From Sindora glabra (taxonomy: Eukaryota > Streptophyta > Magnoliopsida > Fabales > Fabaceae): 64,000 bases of DNA. Positions 24,843 through 39,554 of this stretch are shown in pieces. The stretch is from the NCBI GenBank assembly GCA_020226215.1, contig CM035232.1, forward strand, positions 18,884,316 through 18,948,315, given 5' to 3'. Under the pieces are notes generated by a model. That model saw only the letters and a list, made by a program, of their open reading frames with translations, had not been told where the DNA came from and did not search any database. The number at the start of each line of letters is the position of its first letter. Positions within the stretch are counted from its first letter, which is position 1. A program made the position numbers and the translations under genes.

Positions 24843-27800
24843 CTTACATTCCGTATCCAAGAAAGAGAATAAGAAATATAATTAAATGTGTATGTAGGAG
24901 AGAGAGAAAGAGAGGGAGAGAAGATTAGAGATTTAAGTTTTAAATGTAAAGAAAGGTATAAATTTTAAGGGATATCAAAATTCACTTGAAATATTATTAT
25001 TAACAAGAATCTATTATTTATTATTTTAATTTTAAATAAATCTCATTTACAGGAATATGAAAATACGAATAAAAAAAAAAGAGAAAAAGGCAAGCATTCA
25101 CCGTGACTAGAGACCGAGAAAGTAGCTATTTTCCGGAGCAGCGGCATTGATATAATGAAGCCTGTTAATCTACTCCGATAATTTAAGACAACGGTACGGC
25201 GGAAATTGTACAAACTTGGGCAGATGAGCCTTAAATTTTGTATAAAAAATGGAGTTATGTATTTTCCTTTTTGATTCTAATACTTTTCTTTTGTTAAGGA
25301 TTCCGTAATTTTTTTAATATTGAAATAATTAAATTGTTAAATATGTATATACAATTTTAAAATTAAATCCAAAATATAAAAAATAAATTTTTTAAATAAT
25401 ATTATATGTTATTTAAATTAATTTTTTTGGCGAATATTCCGAAATGTTAAAAGGATATCTGGACTTCCAGATTTCTTTAGAAGAAATCTTGTGATATTAC
25501 TTTCTAAAGCCTTTTTTTAAAATGGAAAAAAGAAAAGAACTCGAAAGATTCTTTGATGATGGGTTCAATTGATCGTGATTATGTATTCAACTTTTTTAAG
25601 TAAAATTTTAAATTCAAATTTTATAAATAAAAAGAGTTATTATTGAAAAAACTTTACTCTTAAAAGGAATTTAATTCGATTGGAATCCAAATTAATCAAG
25701 AGGGTAATGTAATTTGTCAAATATCAATAAAAAAAAGAAAGACAAGTGAGGAGGGGCACTGCCAGATGAGAAGTTTTGACGGTGTTAAAATATAATTTAT
25801 TAAAAAATTTAATCAAAATGCTTTATATATAAATTGTCCTAAAAGAAAAGCTTGAAAATATAAGATAATGTTTGAGAAACTTTTGACTTTGAAGTTACTA
25901 AAGCCTCCTTAACGCAGAATAGGCTTTCCTCCTTGTTGGGAGCAGCAAATGGGCGTACTAGTTTCGCGCGGGTCAATTGATACGGATTTTGATTTGTAAA
26001 AATTGATTCGTATGAATTTATTTTAAAATTGAATTAGATTTTAAATAATTTAATTTATTTTTTTTTATAAATAAGAGGGGCTAAAAGCTTAAAAAAAAAA
26101 AAATTATTTCAAAACTATTTTAGGGATAGAAACCCAATTATATCATAAAAAAAATTTATTGAAGTTCAACTAGTAATTCAGAAATCTTCATCAAATCCAT
26201 TTCAATTGAGTTGCTCTTAATCGTCAATTAATTTACACATTTATTAACCTCTCTATATATATTTGTCCAATCTCTACAATTCGATTTAACTTATGATGTA
26301 ATTACTGAATTTATGTATTTTAATAGGGAAATTTATGAATTACTTTGATCTGACTCTTTGAATTTTAATTTATATAAATTAATTTGTAAAGTTCGTGAGT
26401 AAAATAAATTAAATCTCAAATAATTTAATTCGTTTAAATTCACCAATTGAACTGTTTAATTTTTAAATTACAATTCATTTAATATTATTGATATATGTGC
26501 ACGATTGTTTTAAAAAAAATGGGGAAGGAAAAAGACTACTAAGCCGCCATTTCAGTACAAGAGAAATGTAAGAATTAAATTTGAACTTTAGAACTTCAAG
26601 GTATTTACCGGAATGGATTGACCAACTACTGCAAGACGAATGCTAAGCAATTTATGGGATATTTTTACGGTAATGTATCGTCAAGAAGTGAGCATAAGCC
26701 ACGCGTTTTTCCACTTGGTGTCAGAAAAACCATAACGGAGGGACTTGATTGAAAGCATAAATGCCTTTACATCGTGACCAACTTCCAGCGACCTTGATTC
26801 CAATTTAGACACGTGATTTTTTTTTTGGGATTATATATTCAAACTTTCTAATTAATAATATTGTAAATGTTCAAAAAAAGAAAAACAGTAATTAACAGCA
26901 GCATTTCTTTATTGTTATATTCCAACTTCCTTAAAATACGAAACATGATTTTTGAGTTGGACATAATTAACAGCAACATTATATTTGTTAATTGTTATAC
27001 GCAGCGAGACGAAGAGCAAAACGCAAGTTATGATTACTTGTGTTTCTATCAAACGCAAATAGTTTCGTAAACAAGGCATATTCTTTTGGACATCATATTC
27101 TTAACCTAAACATGAATGGAAATGAGGAACACATGCCTTATGCCTTTATAATTTCATTTTATAACTAACACACGACGGAGAATGAAAGTTTTAGGGGTAA
27201 AGGTTTACACCTAGTCAGGATGATCGATTTCTAAATCCTAAATTATTTTATTCTATGCGAGTTTTTGAATATTAAAAAATCAAATTACCTTGATCAATAA
27301 AGATTATTCTTTTAGCAATCATTTTTTTCTTCTTGTTATTTTCAAAAAATAAATAAATATACAAATTTTTATTCCAAGCCTCTTTTTTGTTTTTTTTCCT
27401 GAAATCATAATTTTAAATGAAATTTTTTTTTGTATCTCTCTTTGTTCAAAAAAGCGACATCCTTTTTCTTAAAAGAGGGGAAGGATCTATTTCCAATATT
27501 TTAAACTGTATTAATCTTATTTTAATTTTAATTTAATATGCATAATTATGTCAAAAATAAATTATTTTTTATTATCTATTAATGCACTCTTCTTTTTATT
27601 AAATGATTTGGTCATATTTTCTGAGTGACTGAATTTATACAACCTAACAAAATTAATATTTTTTTTAATCATAAATAGACATAGATATAATTTTAAAAAC
27701 TGCTTAACTTTAAAGTGGGTAAATTTTACCCTTTTCAATTTTAAAAATTTAAAACTAGAATTTCAGATTTTGAATTATATAAAATTTGAAATTAATATCA

Positions 27801-28337
27801 ATTATGCAATTAATTATTTTATTATGTTATATAATTTTTATAAACCTTTTAAATAAGAATCACTTTATTATTTTCTATTAATATACTACGTTAATTTTTT
27901 AATATAAATTTAGGTTAAATAATTAATAAAAATTAAATTAATCAATATTTTAATTAAATATATTGAATTAAGTTCAAATTTATGTAAAAAATTGATGTAA
28001 TAGTATAAAATAATACAATAATTCTATTTAGAAAATTTATGAAATATTATATCATATAATTTAATTAATAAATTAATTATATAAACATTATGTGTTACTT
28101 TAAAATTTGTATAACTTAAATATTTAAAATTTTAAATTTTAAATTTAAAGAAGATAAGATTCAATAAAAATATTTTATTTCATTTTTTCAAAAAATAAGA
28201 TCAATTTTATATTTAATTTTCTTAAATTTTCATCACCAACACCATTATTAGTACCATCATCATCCTCGTTATATCCCATATCATATCTGTTAAACTGTTA
28301 TAATATATTATATTATATTATAATAATAATAAATCAC

Positions 28338-29293
28338 TATAAAATACAGATTCGTCGTCCTCTCCGTTCTGCCAAAACTTGATGCGGAGGGGGGGAGAGA
28401 GGAGAGAGAAAGCTTCTGCTACCTGTATGTGTTACTTCCTGCGGAAGGTTCTCTGTTGAATTTTTTAATAAACTAGATTGGGGGAAGAAGAAGAATACAG
28501 AGGAAAAAATAAAAAGGAAAATTTGAAGGGAAAATCACCGTAGATTGTAGTGATAAAGCATCAGAGGGTTTCGTGACAACCTTATTTTGGGTCGATGTTC
28601 TGGAAAATCAATATCTTCACGTTATCAAATCCATTTATCCTCGCCTTAAGCTTTCCGCTATAAGCCCTTTGATCAAAATAACCCCTGCATTCGATTTGTA
28701 CAATTGCGTGTCTCTGAGCTTTCTCTTTGTTTAGGGCAAGTTTTCCCTAACTTACCCTGGATTAGTGGATTTATAACTTGGGTTTATAGCCGAGAATCTT
28801 TGTTAACTGCTAAAATTTTATTAGTTTTTTGGCATTTTGGTTGTGGCTTCGAGTAAACGGGGTTTCACTGTCATCGGTGTTGCTGGTGGGCCTGTGTTCC
28901 GGTTGGGTTTGTTCTACTTAGGGTTTTGAGACATTTAAAGGACCAAGGTTAACTTCGCTGTCTTTCCGTAAAATCTGTGTTGTGTATGATGGAAGTTGAA
29001 CTGCTGTTGCAGCGTTACGCGCTGCGTTGATGGTTTTTTCCATCAATTCATATGTTTCCGTGGCTGATAGCTTTTGGACTTGTTTGCTGATTCAATAAGT
29101 TGGGAATATATCTGCAGCTGAATCGGCAATTCTCTATTGGGTTAAAGCTTAATTGCTTTCAGGGTTAGGCGAAATTCTCGGTAGTTTTTCAGCTAAAGTT
29201 GACAGTTTGATCTCGTTGATCTCGAGGATTAAGGGTTTAACTGTTTATTCCGTATACTTAGACCTAGTCGTGGTGAAATCCAATCAACCGGAT
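28338..29293 (+). promoter_or_regulatory. ATG11: ATG11 promoter-proximal region and long 5' leader
   Basis: A TATAAAA box at 28338-28344 is followed by a GA-rich tract at 28385-28412, typical of plant 5' leaders. About 0.9 kb separates this from the first coding ATG. The composition shifts from about 80 percent AT to mixed, as in transcribed leader sequence. The long leader, with several out-of-frame ATGs, probably contains a spliced 5' UTR intron, but I cannot fix its ends. Confidence 0.5.
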
Positions 29294-32200
29294 ATGATGA
29301 GTTCTAGCCTTGGTGGAAGCCTGGTCCACGGCGGCAAGGTTCTGGTGCATATTGCTGAGAATGGACACTCATATGAGTTGGAATGTGATGAAACCACGCT
29401 TGTTGAGGCAGTTATGCGTTTTATTGAATCCGTTACTGGGATTAATTTCAGTGATCAGCTTGTTCTCTGTTTGGATATGAAGCTCGAGCCACAGAGGTCA
29501 CTTTCTGTGTATAAGCTTCCATCGGATGACCGAGAAGTGTTCATATTCAATAAACTAAGGCTTCAAAACAACTCACCACCTCCACCACCTGAGCTAGTTG
29601 ATGTCCCAGATAGTGTGGATCCGCCTTCATCATCATCTTCACATGATCCCCATCCTCTAGATGATGCTTCAGACCCCGCTTTGAAGGCATTACCTTCTTA
29701 TGAGCGGCAATTCAGGTACCATTATCATCGAGGGTATGCGATTTACAGTCGGACAACATTGAAATATGAGCATTGTGAGAGGCTGTTGAGGGAACAGATG
29801 GTTCAGGAGAGAGCAGTGGAGGTTGCAAGGGGTAATATGGATCATTACTATCGAGTGATAAACCAAAACTATGGGGACTTCATGAAACGCTATATGCAAC
29901 AACACCGGATGCATTCTGATCTTTTGTTGAATTTTGGGAGAGATGTTCAGAAATTGAAATCCATTAAGCTTCATCCTACTTTACAAACTGGTAATCGCAA
30001 ATGCTTACTGGATTTTGTCAAGGAAGAGAACTTGCGGAAGTTAGTGGAGAATTGCACCAGCTCCCATAAGCAGTTTGAGAATAAGGTTTCAAAATTCAAG
30101 CAGATATTTGGTGAAGTGAAGCATAAGGTTGAGGAGTTGCTGTCTAACAGGGATTTCTTGTCTCTCAAGAATTTAGAACATACAATTAAAGAGCACCTCA
30201 GATATATAAATGAACAAAAGAGTATCATGCAATCTCTGAGGTTAGTTTTCGTTTATTGTTCATTCATTTAATCGTTGTGTGAAAAAATAGACTTACACTA
30301 ATTGTGCTGCCTTTTTTCTCCCCCCCCCCCCCCCTTAAAATTGTCAATCTTTCTATTTATCCCTGGTGTTATTTTAAAACCAATTTCGTGCATGCATATA
30401 TTTTATTTTTTTCCCTCTAGAGCTGTAAGTTTTCTTGTATCTTTCTATTTATTTCGTTGAAACAAATTCAGGGAGGGGAATTTCTTTTAGGTCCTTCAGG
30501 TTATATCTGCTTGCATGGATGGAAAGCTATGTTTTGGAAATTAAGGTTACATGATAATGGGAAAGGGATGACTGAAGGATGGAGGGATCTTCTGTGGGGT
30601 TTAGGGAGGAGTCACATGTGTATAGAATCACTTAAGGTGCTGGTCAACAAGTCAAAGGAAAAAGATATAATGAAAAAGGAGAGGAAAGGGCACCATCTCC
30701 AACATTGTTGATGCTTGCTTATGTTTCAAGGTTAAATTTATTGAATGATTGCGAAGTTTGTTCAGATTCAAAATGTGCTATGTAATGGTGCATAAAAAGC
30801 TGTCTAAAGACTCTAAACACATATAGCGTCCTAATTTCTCTAACCATATGAGAAAGATTCCTGTTAGTGCACAAGCTGTCTACCCACATAAGTGTCCTTG
30901 GCATCTAATAGCGGGTGGTGTACTATTCAGCCTAGTAAAACCTGATAGACCAGCTGATAATTTGCTCTGCTTTTTATCAACATTGTTAGACGACAGTGTC
31001 TTCCATCTTTTCAATTGAAAGATACAGGATGAGTAATATGTTATCATAATTTCACAATGTTTTACTTTCCTCGTCTTTACTTTTTAGCATATTTTTTACT
31101 TGTTTTGAGTTTGATATTCAAGGTCAGATTATATAATAGTCTTAAAGGCATGACTTCAAATATACATCGTTTCTAGGAATTCTCCAGAATCATTCCCTCA
31201 GTGATTTTGAAGCGCATATGAATTTGAAGCTTTTCTCTACCAATCTTTGCCACTTAACTTGAGATGAACAATAGACTGGTGTTTGATTTACTTCTGGATG
31301 TTGCTTGTTCTTTTTATAATTTAATATGCTGCATGTGAATTTATGCTTCACTTTCATGATTTTTACAATTATTTTAACTTTCTGAGATATGTTGGGGGGG
31401 TTTGTGCAGCAAAGATGTTAATACAGTAAAGAAACTGGTGGATGATTGTTTGTCACGCCAAATGTCTTCCTCGCTTCGTCCTCATGATGCAGTTTCAGCC
31501 TTGGGTCCAATGTATGATGTTCATGACGAAAATCACTTGCCTCGGATGCGTGCTTGTGAACATGCTATTTCTAAGCTACTTGACTTTTGCAAGGACAAGA
31601 AGAATGAAATGAACATGTTTGTGCACAATTATGTGCAAAAAATAACTCTTGTTACTTATCTCATCAAGGACCAAAAGCTACAGTTTCCTGTCTTCAGGGA
31701 GGCAATGGCTCGTCAAGATGGCTTATTTATGGACTTAAAGTTGTTCCATGGTATTGGCCCTGCCTATAGAGCTTGCCTTGCAGAGGTAGTGAGACGAAAG
31801 GCTTCTATGAAACTTTACATGGGTTTGGCTGGGCAATTGGCTGAAAGGCTTGCTTCAAAGCGGGAGGTTGAGGTCCGGAGACGTGAAGAGTTTCTGAGAG
31901 TATACAGTTCATACATACCTCGGGATGTTTTGGCATCTATGGGATTATATGACACCCCCAACCAATGCGATGTCAATATTGCTCCATCTGACAGCAACTT
32001 GCTTGACATTGATATATCAGATGTGGACCAGTATGCTCCTGAGTATTTAGCGGGAATAACTTCCAAGTTGGAGAAGCATGGAAGCTTTAAAGGTTCATCT
32101 GCGTTGTCTAGTGATAGCTCTAATTCAGCTGAGGCTGTAGATATTGCTACAAACTCCCTGGAGAGGTACGATTCTGAGGAGCTTCTTGATGGCAGTGAGT

Positions 32201-34913
32201 TGGTAGAAATTGCTGGAACTAGCAGGATGGAAGTTGAAAACGCAAAACTGAAAGCTGATCTTGCTTCTAATATAGCCTTTATTTGTTCTCTCTATCCTGA
32301 GGTAGAGTATGAGTCACTTGATGATGATAGGATGGATAGTATACTGAAGAATGCTGCTGAGAAGACAGTTGAAGCCTTGCAATTGAAGAATGAATATATC
32401 AAACATGTTCAATCCATGCTCAGGGTGAAGCAGATGCAGTGTGTGTCATATGAGAAACGCATTCAAGAATTGGAACAGAAATTGTCCGATCAGTACTTAC
32501 AGGGGCAGAAGTTATCGAGTACCAATAATGCAGCTGACTTTGCACTTCTGGCTGGGAAGACAGATGACTGCAAGCTAGAATCTGTGAGTGGTGAAGCTCA
32601 ATTGACTTGCATATCTACTACTGAGCCCATGGATGAGGTTTCTTGCATCTCTAATTCCTTTGATGCAAAACTTGGTCTGTTCCCAGCTGATAGTGGCAAA
32701 GCTTTAGATGGGGCGGATGAAAACATGTTGGATTCCTCTGGAATTCAGAATGCACAGCTAGATTCATCTATGGTGGAGCCACAGCGGGAAGAAGTGCAAA
32801 GTGGTGATAAAGATAGAAAAGTTAAGATATTAGGGCAACTGGGAATGTCATTGACAAACAGTTCGACTGCAGAGAGCATGCCTGTGCCTCAGGATCTTGT
32901 ACGTGGTGATTTGGCTGTTCCTGCAGACTTGAATTCCAAACTAAATGGTGACAACTTGTTGGAACTACAAAGTGAATTTGCTGACAAGTCGAAGGAATTG
33001 AATGAAGCTAAAACCAAGCTTGAAGCTGTTTTTGAGGAGTTGGCCTTGCTTAAAAGAGAGTTGGAGGCAAGTCAAAAGCTCCTTGATGAATCTCAGGTAA
33101 TACTGCAAATGAGCTTCCAATAAACAGGATGTGATTCTTCTCATTATATTTGGATGTGACATCGTGGTCAAGTGACATGGTTGCTTATAGATTTTGCATG
33201 TTACACTTGTGTTGGGATTAGAAGGCACCTAGGATGAACTGTACTTAGTTGAATTCTTTTACCTGGCCCTTAAGCTCGCTGCTTCTTAGCTTTTTAGAAT
33301 TATTGTTGGTAATGATTGGTTTCATCATCTTATTTCATCCAGGGGTCCTTGGTCTCAATGAATGTCTAATATCAATTTATCTTTCCTGTCACAACAGATG
33401 AACTGTGCTCACCTGGAGAATTGCCTGCACGAGGCAAGAGAGGAAGCTCAAACACAGAGAAGTTCTGCTGACAGGAGGGCCTTGGAGTACAGTTTACTGC
33501 GTGCTTCTGTTCTAAAAATGCGCAGCCTTTTTGAAAGACTCAAGAAATGTGTTTATTCTCATGGTGGTGTGACTGGTTTTGCTGATTCCTTGCTTGCTTT
33601 GGCACAATCACTGGCGAAGTAATTTACTTGCATTAATTATTTACCTCATGATTGCATAAGCGTGGAAATTTTTATCCACTACTCCTAAAGTTAACACACT
33701 TCGTCCCTCTTAGGAAGGCAAATGAAGTGGAAAAAATACTCACTTCCTTGCTTCTTCACGATGTTGGTGCTATCAGTGTATTATTCCATGTAGTTTGTTA
33801 ACTTGATTAGATCACATAAATCACATGTTTGTGGCACAATAGGTTGTCTACAAAAAAGTACATTGGACAGATACGATATACATACAATCAATTGAACAGT
33901 TACTCCTTTTTTGTGCAAGTTGCAGACTAGTATGCTCTGTGGTGGTCTTTTCTATTTATTTATTACATGATAACATGGATGATAGTATTTTTTTTTTTTT
34001 TCCAGTTCCACTAATGACAAAGATGATGATGATGACATTGCCGAGTTCCAAAAATGTATTCGTGTTTTAGCGAATAAAGTCGATTTCTTGTTAAGGCACC
34101 ACGATGAGCTGCTTGATAAGTACCCAAGAATTGAAGCTACTAGTGAACAACTTAGGAAGGACTTGGTGGAGAAGACAGATCTGGTCCAAACTTTATGCAC
34201 TAAACTTCAACTTGAGAAGCAGGTATTTTGTCCTTGTGTTCTTGATGCTTCTGCTCGTCTTCCACTAAGATGAGTGGTTTTTTAACTGTTATCTATGCTT
34301 TTCTTTGGAACCGACAAGATGTTATGCCTGATGACTACCTAATGGCATAAATGTTCTTTGGTGTGTGTATAGCCTCATGTAGAAATACACTTCAATGACT
34401 TCATTTATGGCTTTATATTTCAGGCTTCTTACTTATTGCACCTGTGTTTTTTGTGACTGAAAATTTGACTCACAGAAAGTCACTCTGCTTCTGATTTTGC
34501 TGTAGGCAAATAAAGAGAAGATTTCGTTCGGTCACCTTGAGGTTCATGAGATTGCTGCATTTGTCCTCAATTCATCGGGATATTATGAGGCGATTTCCAG
34601 GAACTGCTTTAACTACTTTCTATCTCCTGAATCAGTGGCCCTGTTTGCAGATCAGCTTCCAAGCCGACCTGGCTACATTGTTGGACAGATTGTGCATATT
34701 GAACGCCAAATTGTGAAGGCACTGACTCCTCCCTCAACTCGGGCTGAGCATGGTAGGGCAGATCAGCTGACCTCCGACATGGGAACCGATTGGTTGACCT
34801 TGAATTCAGGATCAGCTTCAAACACATATGGTCTCCCTGTTGGCTGTGAATATTTCGTAGTGACAGTAGCAATGTTACCTGATACCACTATTCATTCAAT
34901 ATCTCCTTCCTGA
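29294..34913 (+). CDS. ATG11: Autophagy-related protein 11 (selective-autophagy scaffold)
   Basis: Coding exons are 29294-30240, 31410-33096, 33398-33618, 34006-34222 and 34506-34913. All have GT-AG introns and phases agree, giving about 1,159 aa, close to the roughly 1,150 aa of Arabidopsis ATG11. The N-terminus (GKVLVHIAENGHSYELEC, then LDMKLEPQ and DREVFIFNK) is the ubiquitin-like start of plant ATG11. The middle has the conserved DDASDPALKALPSYERQFRYH, LRPHDAVSALGP, FREAMARQDGLF and ACLAEVVRRKASMKLYMG blocks, then PRDVLASMGLYDTP. Long coiled coils follow at about 590-900. The last exon (residues 1025-1159) is the ATG11 C-terminal domain, with EVHEIAAFVLNSSGYYEAI. In plants ATG11 links the ATG1/ATG13 kinase complex to autophagosomes and aids mitophagy. 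The start used is the first of two adjacent in-frame ATGs (29294, 29297); the frame upstream has none. Intron 1 is the longest, at about 1.17 kb. Confidence 0.97.
30320..30334 (+). repeat. Poly-C run in ATG11 intron 1
   Basis: Fifteen C in a row follow a T-rich stretch in the first coding intron of ATG11. The length is likely to vary or be miscounted in sequencing. Confidence 0.9.
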
Positions 34914-35703
34914 TCCTGCTTCATCCTGCAGAAAAGACGTGATGGAAGAATTCAATTGTACATAAACAAAAACATTCATAGTTGAAATGCTGGTTATGGG
35001 AGTTGAACCTTATTATTAATATTTTTTATTTAATCACGTGTACAGCTACTGATCCAGTTCGGTTTAAATATCCCTTTTTGTACATAAAATATTTCTTCCT
35101 TATGATATATGTAGGCTGTGAATATTATTGATCACTTGTCGTTTATTTGGTGTTTCTCCCTTTATTCCCTTCGGCAGGCAAATATGTAGTTTGAGTGGTT
35201 TTAGCCTCACAAGAAAGATAAGAGGAGGAATGCTGTTTTGTACTTTCCCATATTTTAACAATTCATCCGAACACACGATGGAATTTGAGTTAAATTGGTT
35301 TATCTATCATAAAAATGACCTCATATTAGTTTGATTCATTTTAACATGTGCACCAGTATTCAAATTTAGATTTGGATCACTCTTGGTATAAAATTTTATA
35401 TTATTATTTATACACTTTTACGTGGTTAAAATTGTTAAAATTATTGTTGAAAAGAAGTTTACTTATGTAATTAATAATAGTAGTGTGTCTCTGTATTATT
35501 TGGTTTCATCTATTTTATGTGTACATCAAGCTTGTAAAAGACTTCTCCAAGAAATGTAATATTGCTTGCACAAATTGCAGAAATGTAGAGAAAAGCATGA
35601 GGCTTAATTTTAGAAAAATAAGTTTACAAAACAATAACCCTGGAGTAGATTGTGAAAGTTTCTATTTGATAGATCTCCAGTTTATAGAAAATGTTTAAGA
35701 AGG

Positions 35704-35729
35704 ATATATATATATATATATATATATAT
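35704..35729. repeat. AT dinucleotide microsatellite
   Basis: About 13 AT units, followed 13 bases later by a shorter atatatatata stretch. It lies 0.8 kb downstream of the ATG11 stop. Confidence 0.9.
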
Positions 35730-36417
35730 CCATTCTGAACTAATATATATATACAATGTTTAAATTTGCGTTCTTTATCCCAGCTATTTAACATTTTTCT
35801 GGATATCACATTCTGAGAAATTATAGTTGTTGAATTTTTGTTTCACTAAATTATTTTTTTTAAAAATATACAATATCCCCTTCAATTTTAGGGTAATTCT
35901 GCTTAACATTCATAATAATTGACTTTTACAATTGAGCCATCAAACTTATTCTTAAGTAATAAATTACACCCAACACTTCCCTTATAAAGGATTTTAGCGG
36001 AAAAACGGACTTAAATTGACATAAAACTTTGTGACAAAATCAGACATAGTGTGGAGCTCTCATGACTCAAATTTGGATGGGATTTGTGTATATTTTTTTT
36101 CAATTTTTTCCTATTTAGGGATATTTTGATCATTTTAAAAAAGATTTACTTATTAAATACTCAAAACTTATAATTATGATATTTGAATTTTAATTTTCAT
36201 ATCAATTTAATATTGTATTTAGATTCCTTCAAAAGACTTACGTTGATACAATCTATCACTTATTAATGAATTTGAGAGATTAATCGTAAAAATTAATAGT
36301 TATAAATATTCAATGTACCTACTTTAAAATTAAAAAAGGTAGTTTACAATTTTTTATTATTTTTAAATGTAAATTAATGTCACTAACTAAATGTATGCCC
36401 ATTTTAGATATCATATA

Positions 36418-36796
36418 TTTTCTAAAAAAAATAAATATAATATTTAATCCCTCATTTATAAATGTAGTGATTATTACATCATCAAATTTTATAATTTGAT
36501 TTTTTATTTTTACTTTTATAATTATCAATTTATATCTTCACATGTAATATAAGAATAAATAATAAAAAGAAATAATATAATTAAAAGTAAGTATGTATTG
36601 GATTTATTATAATAAAACTTAATGATTAATTTTAATATTTTTTATTTATTTTAGGTGAATGAAAGAATAAATAGTTATAATAAATATAAAAAGAATAAAT
36701 TAATAATACTAATTATGAAATTTGATAATGTAATAATTATTACTTTAATAAGTGAGAAATTAAATGTAATGTATATACTCTTTCTTAAAAAGATTA
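36418..36796. repeat. AT-rich foldback (MITE-like) element, family 1 copy a
   Basis: The left arm (tttctaaaaaaaataaatataat, then ccctcatttataaatgtagtgattattacatcatcaaattt) is inversely repeated at the right end (aaatttgataatgtaataattattactttaataagtgag, then ctctttcttaaaaag). The arms reach about 70 bp or more with mismatches. The middle has the shared ttatttattttaggtgaatgaaagaataaatagttata segment seen in copies b and c. There is no coding capacity. I did not find a certain target duplication. Confidence 0.7.
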
Positions 36797-39509
36797 ATAG
36801 TAAATTATAATATGATATTGACAAAAACAATCTCAATATAAAATTATCACGTTTCCAAGAATGAACCACCTTGCAGGTACATGGAATAAATCTTTCGGAT
36901 CCTAATACGTGTTTTACTGTCAGTCCGATCGGGTTTCGTCACCTATGTTCTACTCCGTCTAAACTCGTAATTTACTATGACCAAGAAATCTCCAAGAAAA
37001 TCTCTTAATTAATTGATTAAAGGAATGATTTATAGCCATGAGCACTTTCTTTCAATAGCAAAACGACAGGTGATTTAATACATGGGCATTGTCTTGGATT
37101 TGAATTTAGTGAAAAATTCTTGAATGGCCCGATCAAAATGCTTGTTGTTTTTATTACTTAATAAATAAAGAATAATTATTAGAATTATTATTTACTTGTT
37201 AGATTTACAAATATTAAAAATTTAATTTTTAAAAGATTAATAATTATATATATTAATAATTAATCTTTATTCATTAAATGGGATCAAAAATAGATATTTT
37301 ATAGCATATAAAAACTTCTGATAACGATGTCGGCGACACAACCGTTGTAATCTCCCAAAATTAGAACCCTCTCCGATTTGATCTCTATGCAAGAAGTAGA
37401 GTCATCAAAGAATTATTAATAACTTTAATTACAACATCAGTCTTTAATTTTGATCAGTAGAAGATAATTATCAATTTTATTATTAATAGTACTGTATACA
37501 TCAAAAGTAAAATTTAAAATTAGATTTCAAATAAATGATAGTAAAACAAATTTGTACAACTTAATGTAATAAATTTGAAAGATTAGGAGTCCAATATCAT
37601 ATCTTAATTTTGATGCATAAGGTATTTTTATTTTGTTATATATTAATCAATTTTGTGATATTCACATATATTGAAAATTAATTTTTAATTTTTAAGACAT
37701 TAAAAATTACAAAAGCTATTAATTAATTTTTATGTAAGAAATAAAATTAAAAACAAGTGTTATAATTGAAGAATACTAGGTTAAAGCAAATAAATTAATA
37801 AAGATGGAAATAGGTTAGACTGCCTATAAGAGATTTATGACTTAACTTATTTTTTACTTAGCTTAGTTTACCTTCTTTTTTTTTTTTTTTTTCCATCTAA
37901 ACAAGTTAGACCAAAGTTTATAAATAAGTTGATTTAGATAAATAAATCAAACTTTTTTTATAGACTTGGCTCATATGTCTATTAGGTCACTTTATTTAAT
38001 AATATAATATAATATATATATTTATAAAATATTATTATAATTGTAATACCTAATTACCTTCAATTATAAATATAAGCATAATTTAATTATGATTTTATTT
38101 TTTTGCCACAGAGGGCTTTTGAAAATTTTATCTATACAAATAAGCTTTTACCTATTAGATTATTTAAAAATTTATTTATATAAATAAGTTTTTATATACA
38201 CTAACAAATCATGTTAAATTTTTTAAATAGATCCAACCAAGCTCAAACTTTGATCTTATTTTAAGCTAATAAATTAGATTCAATCTATTAATTTATAAAA
38301 ATAGACTTGACTTATTTAAAATAAAATTTAATCTGCCCAACTCTTTTTCATCCCTACAAAACAAAACAATGACAATAATTTTGATTGTATTAGAATTGTA
38401 ACCCTACACTAATATCTTTTTTTTTTAAAAAAAATTCACTCAACTATTCCTATGTCTTTTATTAAATATGATATTTATTTTTATTTAAAATAGGAATAAT
38501 AAATGATAAATTCTTTTTTGATAAAGGTGCTCCGAAGGGCTCTTTACCGGATGTGAAAAGCTTTGACACACTAATTCTTACAATCTACGGACTTCTCTGT
38601 CTGCATATTTAACCATTGGTAGCATAATTTCTGGGCGTAATTCCCTACTCAAATACTTCTCTGTTTGTGAATTTCGATCACCTTTTCAGAATTATTCTGT
38701 TGCCCCCTCTGATTCTGCTTTCGCCTCCATGCAAGCAAGTAATTAATCTTTCTTTTTCGTATATTAGTTTTCCTTTTTCCTTTTACAAAATAAATCAGCA
38801 TTCTATATGATTGTGACATAGCTAGCCGCTAATTCTGTTTAATACAATCATAAGAGTATTGATTTTAAGCGTAGTTAATTATTAGTAATTGATTTCAAAA
38901 GAATTGGTTATAAACAAATTTATTCTGTGTTTGATAACAGTATCTAAAAATTAATTTTTGTCGGGGTAAAATTGATTTCGGAGAAACCTTTTTATAATAC
39001 AAAAATTATAACAGAAAGAAATATAATAGCCTCAATCATCCAATTTTATAATTAATTATAAGCAATGCCATTGATTTTATATTGCTTGATTAAATTTGAC
39101 TTAAATTTTAATTATTATTAATTTTTTTATTATAATACCTTTTTTTATTTAAGTTAAATATCTGTATTTAAGTATGTATGATTGTGAGTACTTACCAAGC
39201 AAGTATTTTGTATACAAATATTTGTATTGAAAGAAAAGTTTTAAGTATTAGAGGGATTTGAGGAGATTCAATATCTAAAATTACATAATTATCCAATAGA
39301 AATTTGAGAGACATATAAAATAATGTTTAAAGAATAATGAAACTATAGTTTAGAGATTTTATACATATTATCATATAATCTTTATTTGTAATGAATCTGT
39401 TCTTCTCTTTGATGTTTTCGTTTTTAGAATTTGAGATTTTCTTATGTCTAATTACTTGTATTAATGCTATGATTGTTTTAACTATTTGTTACTTGTGTGA
39501 TTGAGAAAA

Positions 39510-39511
<2 letters not shown>

Positions 39512-39551
<40 letters not shown>
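39512..39551. repeat. (AT)20 microsatellite just upstream of the RING gene start
   Basis: An uninterrupted run of AT repeats about 40 bp long ends 39 bp before the ATG at 39591. It therefore sits in the 5' leader or core promoter of the RING gene, where length changes could matter. Intact runs like this are highly variable between individuals. Confidence 0.95.

Positions 39552-39554
<3 letters not shown>

Larger units (their letters stand above)
20430..28337. other. AT-rich intergenic DNA without recognisable genes
   Basis: I see no gene. There is a short GC-rich patch at 20.44-20.56 kb with a G run and CACGTC/ATGTGACGG words, a GA microsatellite, and a dispersed repeat at 24.37-24.84 kb. 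Another patch of more complex sequence is at 24.04-24.37 kb (CCGGCGCC, CACGTGGCAGGC). Much AT-rich repeat-like material covers the rest. Open frames here are short, low-complexity and lysine/isoleucine/phenylalanine-rich, as expected by chance in AT-rich DNA. Confidence 0.6.

Noticed and set aside
29690..30228. Antisense open frames opposite ATG11 exon 1
   Set aside because: They are shadows of a strongly conserved coding exon on the plus strand.
30457..30711. Open frame inside ATG11 intron 1
   Set aside because: Lies wholly in the intron and joining it would break the well-conserved exon 1 to exon 2 junction (SLSKDVNTVKKLVDDC).
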